Assembly: GCF_017571475.1 (NCBI RefSeq)
Contig: NZ_JAGETW010000001.1
Location: 496,001 to 560,000 of the forward strand
DNA: 64,000 nucleotides
Origin: Thiomicrorhabdus sp. 6S3-12
GTDB lineage: Bacteria; Pseudomonadota; Gammaproteobacteria; Thiomicrospirales; Thiomicrospiraceae
Reading direction: 5' to 3'
Part shown: piece by piece, positions 62,550 through 64,000 of the stretch
How positions within the stretch are numbered: the first letter of the stretch is position 1
Layout: every line of letters begins with the position of its first letter
The notes under the pieces: generated by a model
The model's input: only the letters and a program-made list of their open reading frames with translations
The model's database searches: none
What the model was told of the DNA's origin: nothing
Program-made: the position numbers and the translations under genes

Positions 62550-63242
62550 TCAGGCAGAAGCGGTTAAATACTCCAAAAGATCGAACAATACCGGTCTGAC
62601 GGCGAGCATTTTGCGATCGGCGTCATCCAACATTTCCGACGGACTCTGCACATAATCCCCTTCGACCATCTGCCCGCCTATTTCATCCACCCATTGCTGA
62701 ATTTCTTGAGCCCGAACTTCCGGATGGCACTGCAAGCCGATTATGCGCCTGCCGATCTGAAAGCCCTGATTCTCACAAACCCGGCTGCGCAGCAAACGCA
62801 CCGCCCCTGGCGGCAGTTCAAACGTCTCGCCATGCCAGTTGAAAATCTCCATGCTTGGCGGAAATTGAAAAACGTCTGCGGAATTCGAAGTTCGTTCAAC
62901 CTGATGCCAGCCGATTTCCGTTTCAGGATTCAGGGTGACACTGGAACCCAGAGCGGTGGCGATCAACTGCCCGCCGAGGCAGATTCCCAGCAACGGGATA
63001 TCCGCCGCAACCACTTCGCGGATATACGCCTTCTCGCTGACCAGCCAAGGGTATTTATCCTCTTCATTAACACTCATGGGGCCGCCGAGCACGATTACCA
63101 GATCGGTCTCGTCCAACGCAGGATAAACGGCACCCTGCTGATAAAGCAGCACTTCATGAATTACCGCCGAGCGTTGCTCAAGCCATAGGCGGATCTGCCC
63201 CAGTCTTTCAAAAGGCGCATGGATTAACACCGCAACATTCAT
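62550..63242 (-). CDS. Class I glutamine amidotransferase domain protein
   Basis: 230 residues with a complete triad: Cys in GICLGGQLIA, His and Glu in LQCHPEV; LGGPMSVNEED is the oxyanion region. Stand-alone GATase of the GMP-synthase-like type, often for glutamine-dependent amination or gamma-glutamyl hydrolysis in nitrogen salvage. Start ATG 63242 follows GGAGG; a longer frame to 63272 overlaps the folD terminator. Near glnK-amtB, but the link is only positional. Confidence 0.88.
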   Translation of the reverse strand: MNVAVLIHAPFERLGQIRLWLEQRSAVIHEVLLYQQGAVYPALDETDLVIVLGGPMSVNEEDKYPWLVSEKAYIREVVAADIPLLGICLGGQLIATALGSSVTLNPETEIGWHQVERTSNSADVFQFPPSMEIFNWHGETFELPPGAVRLLRSRVCENQGFQIGRRIIGLQCHPEVRAQEIQQWVDEIGGQMVEGDYVQSPSEMLDDADRKMLAVRPVLFDLLEYLTASA

Positions 63243-63261
63243 CAATTTAAACCTCCAAAGC

Positions 63262-63294
63262 AAAAAAGCCATGTGTCTTAGCGATCAACATGGC
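63262..63294 (-). terminator. Terminator of folD
   Basis: GCCATGT and ACATGGC across 13 bases; on the minus strand followed by six T. Between folD and the amidotransferase gene. Confidence 0.75.
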
Positions 63295-63326
63295 AAAACG
63301 AAGTGAGTGAGTCAACAAAAATAATA

Positions 63327-64000
63327 TTAAGTAGAAAAATACGGGCTCTGCTGATGCCTTTCACAGGCAAGCAGCGTATTTTCCAACAGCGTTGCAATGG
63401 TCATAGGGCCGACGCCACCGGGAACCGGCGTGACGTAATCGGCGATATCGATCGCGCCCTTATCGACATCCCCGGTCAGAGTGCCGTCTTGCAGACGGTT
63501 GATACCGACATCAAGCACGATGCAGCCCGGCTTGAGCCATTCCGCCGGAATGAAATTCGGCTTTCCGACCGCCACGACAAGAATATCCGCCATCGAAACA
63601 TGCGTTTGCAGATCGTCGGTGAAACGGTGACAGACTGTGGTGGTCGCCCCCGCCAAAAGCAGTTCCAGCGACATAGGTCGACCGACAATATTCGACGCCC
63701 CGACAATTACGGCATGCTTGCCCTTGGCCGATAAACCGTAATGCTTTAACAGCGTCATACAGCCGTATGGTGTACAAGGGCGCAAAGTCGGCATCCGTAC
63801 CGTCAAACGCCCGACATTGTAGGGATGAAAACCGTCAACATCCTTATCCGGATGAATCGCTTCAATCACCGTTTCGGCTTCGATATGCGCCGGTAGAGGC
63901 AGTTGCACCAGAATTCCGTCAATCGAACGGTCTTCGTTCAACTCTTTGATCAAGGCCAGCAGCTCTCCCTGCGTCGTGGTTTCCGCCCAGTGCCAAGACT
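63327..64000 (-). CDS. folD: Bifunctional methylenetetrahydrofolate dehydrogenase/cyclohydrolase, 5' end cut by window
   Basis: The last 224 or so codons of a gene usually about 285 long. Reading stays open to the window edge ([21 protein letters not shown] just before the visible [19 protein letters not shown]), so the start lies beyond 64000. Family blocks: [76 protein letters not shown]. Makes 10-formyl-THF for purine and initiator-tRNA synthesis. Confidence 0.96.
   Translation of the reverse strand, partial: SWHWAETTTQGELLALIKELNEDRSIDGILVQLPLPAHIEAETVIEAIHPDKDVDGFHPYNVGRLTVRMPTLRPCTPYGCMTLLKHYGLSAKGKHAVIVGASNIVGRPMSLELLLAGATTTVCHRFTDDLQTHVSMADILVVAVGKPNFIPAEWLKPGCIVLDVGINRLQDGTLTGDVDKGAIDIADYVTPVPGGVGPMTIATLLENTLLACERHQQSPYFST

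Overview
The window is chromosomal DNA of a Gram-negative gammaproteobacterium with moderate GC (near 50% by eye). Evidence: outer-membrane barrels, TonB receptor, AsmA, TolC-type protein, RegB/RegA, RimK, and RNase PH, YicC, HemW and LuxS genes of gammaproteobacterial type. The gene mix would suit sulfur oxidisers of the Thiomicrospira/Hydrogenovibrio/Thiomicrorhabdus group, but that placement is inference. I see no rRNA, CRISPR array, integrase or intact transposase.

Layout. 0-12.5 kb is core: a truncated secreted protein, an AsmA-like protein, a beta-barrel protein, the minus-strand operon rph-rdgB-(Bcr/CflA pump)-hemW, divergent yicC, PBP1a (mrcA) with a fructosamine-kinase-like gene, and adk. 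12.5-25.4 kb is efflux: a two-component system (PhoQ-like kinase) upstream of a heavy-metal CzcCBA/Cus-type pump with a DUF3240 protein, then a candidate sRNA and a second, drug-type RND pump behind a Fur-box-like motif. 25.4-34.2 kb is signalling: two diguanylate cyclases (one whose receiver has Glu at the phospho-Asp position), an aspartoacylase-like metallohydrolase, RegB/RegA, and a secreted fusion of a PCu(A)C copper chaperone with a Spy-like domain. RimK follows.

35.6-45.4 kb is the most interesting part: a TonB receptor, a periplasmic membrane-anchored CobN-like chelatase, a MotA/TolQ/ExbB channel and a DUF2149 protein. This set resembles the Bacteroidetes hmuRSUV haem/metal system rather than cobalamin synthesis. 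Its two transcription units share a promoter architecture: the same 17-bp perfect palindrome directly upstream of the -35 element, with the same 17-bp spacer and TAAAAT -10. Between the units lie a 101-residue Cys-containing protein, a long inverted-repeat element with a perfect 66-bp arm pair and hairpins that covary, and an AT-rich gene with an Rx4H HEPN-like motif. A 50-residue secreted peptide gene starts just beyond the receptor.

45.8-56.4 kb: mtnN-luxS (AI-2/SAH recycling), a lipoprotein, a CPXCG protein and pdxH, an orphan contractile-tail sheath gene with a secreted coiled-coil partner, a STAS protein, an aldo/keto reductase, a two-domain sulfurtransferase, a large TadG-like envelope protein and two membrane proteins. 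56.4-59.3 kb: tRNA-Leu(UAG), tRNA-Phe(GAA) and a decaying phosphorelay (REC protein, Hpt protein, frameshifted REC-Hpt gene without its phospho-His). 59.4-64 kb: an XRE-cupin regulator, glnK-amtB, a GNAT acetyltransferase, a class I glutamine amidotransferase and the C-terminal part of folD, cut by the window end.
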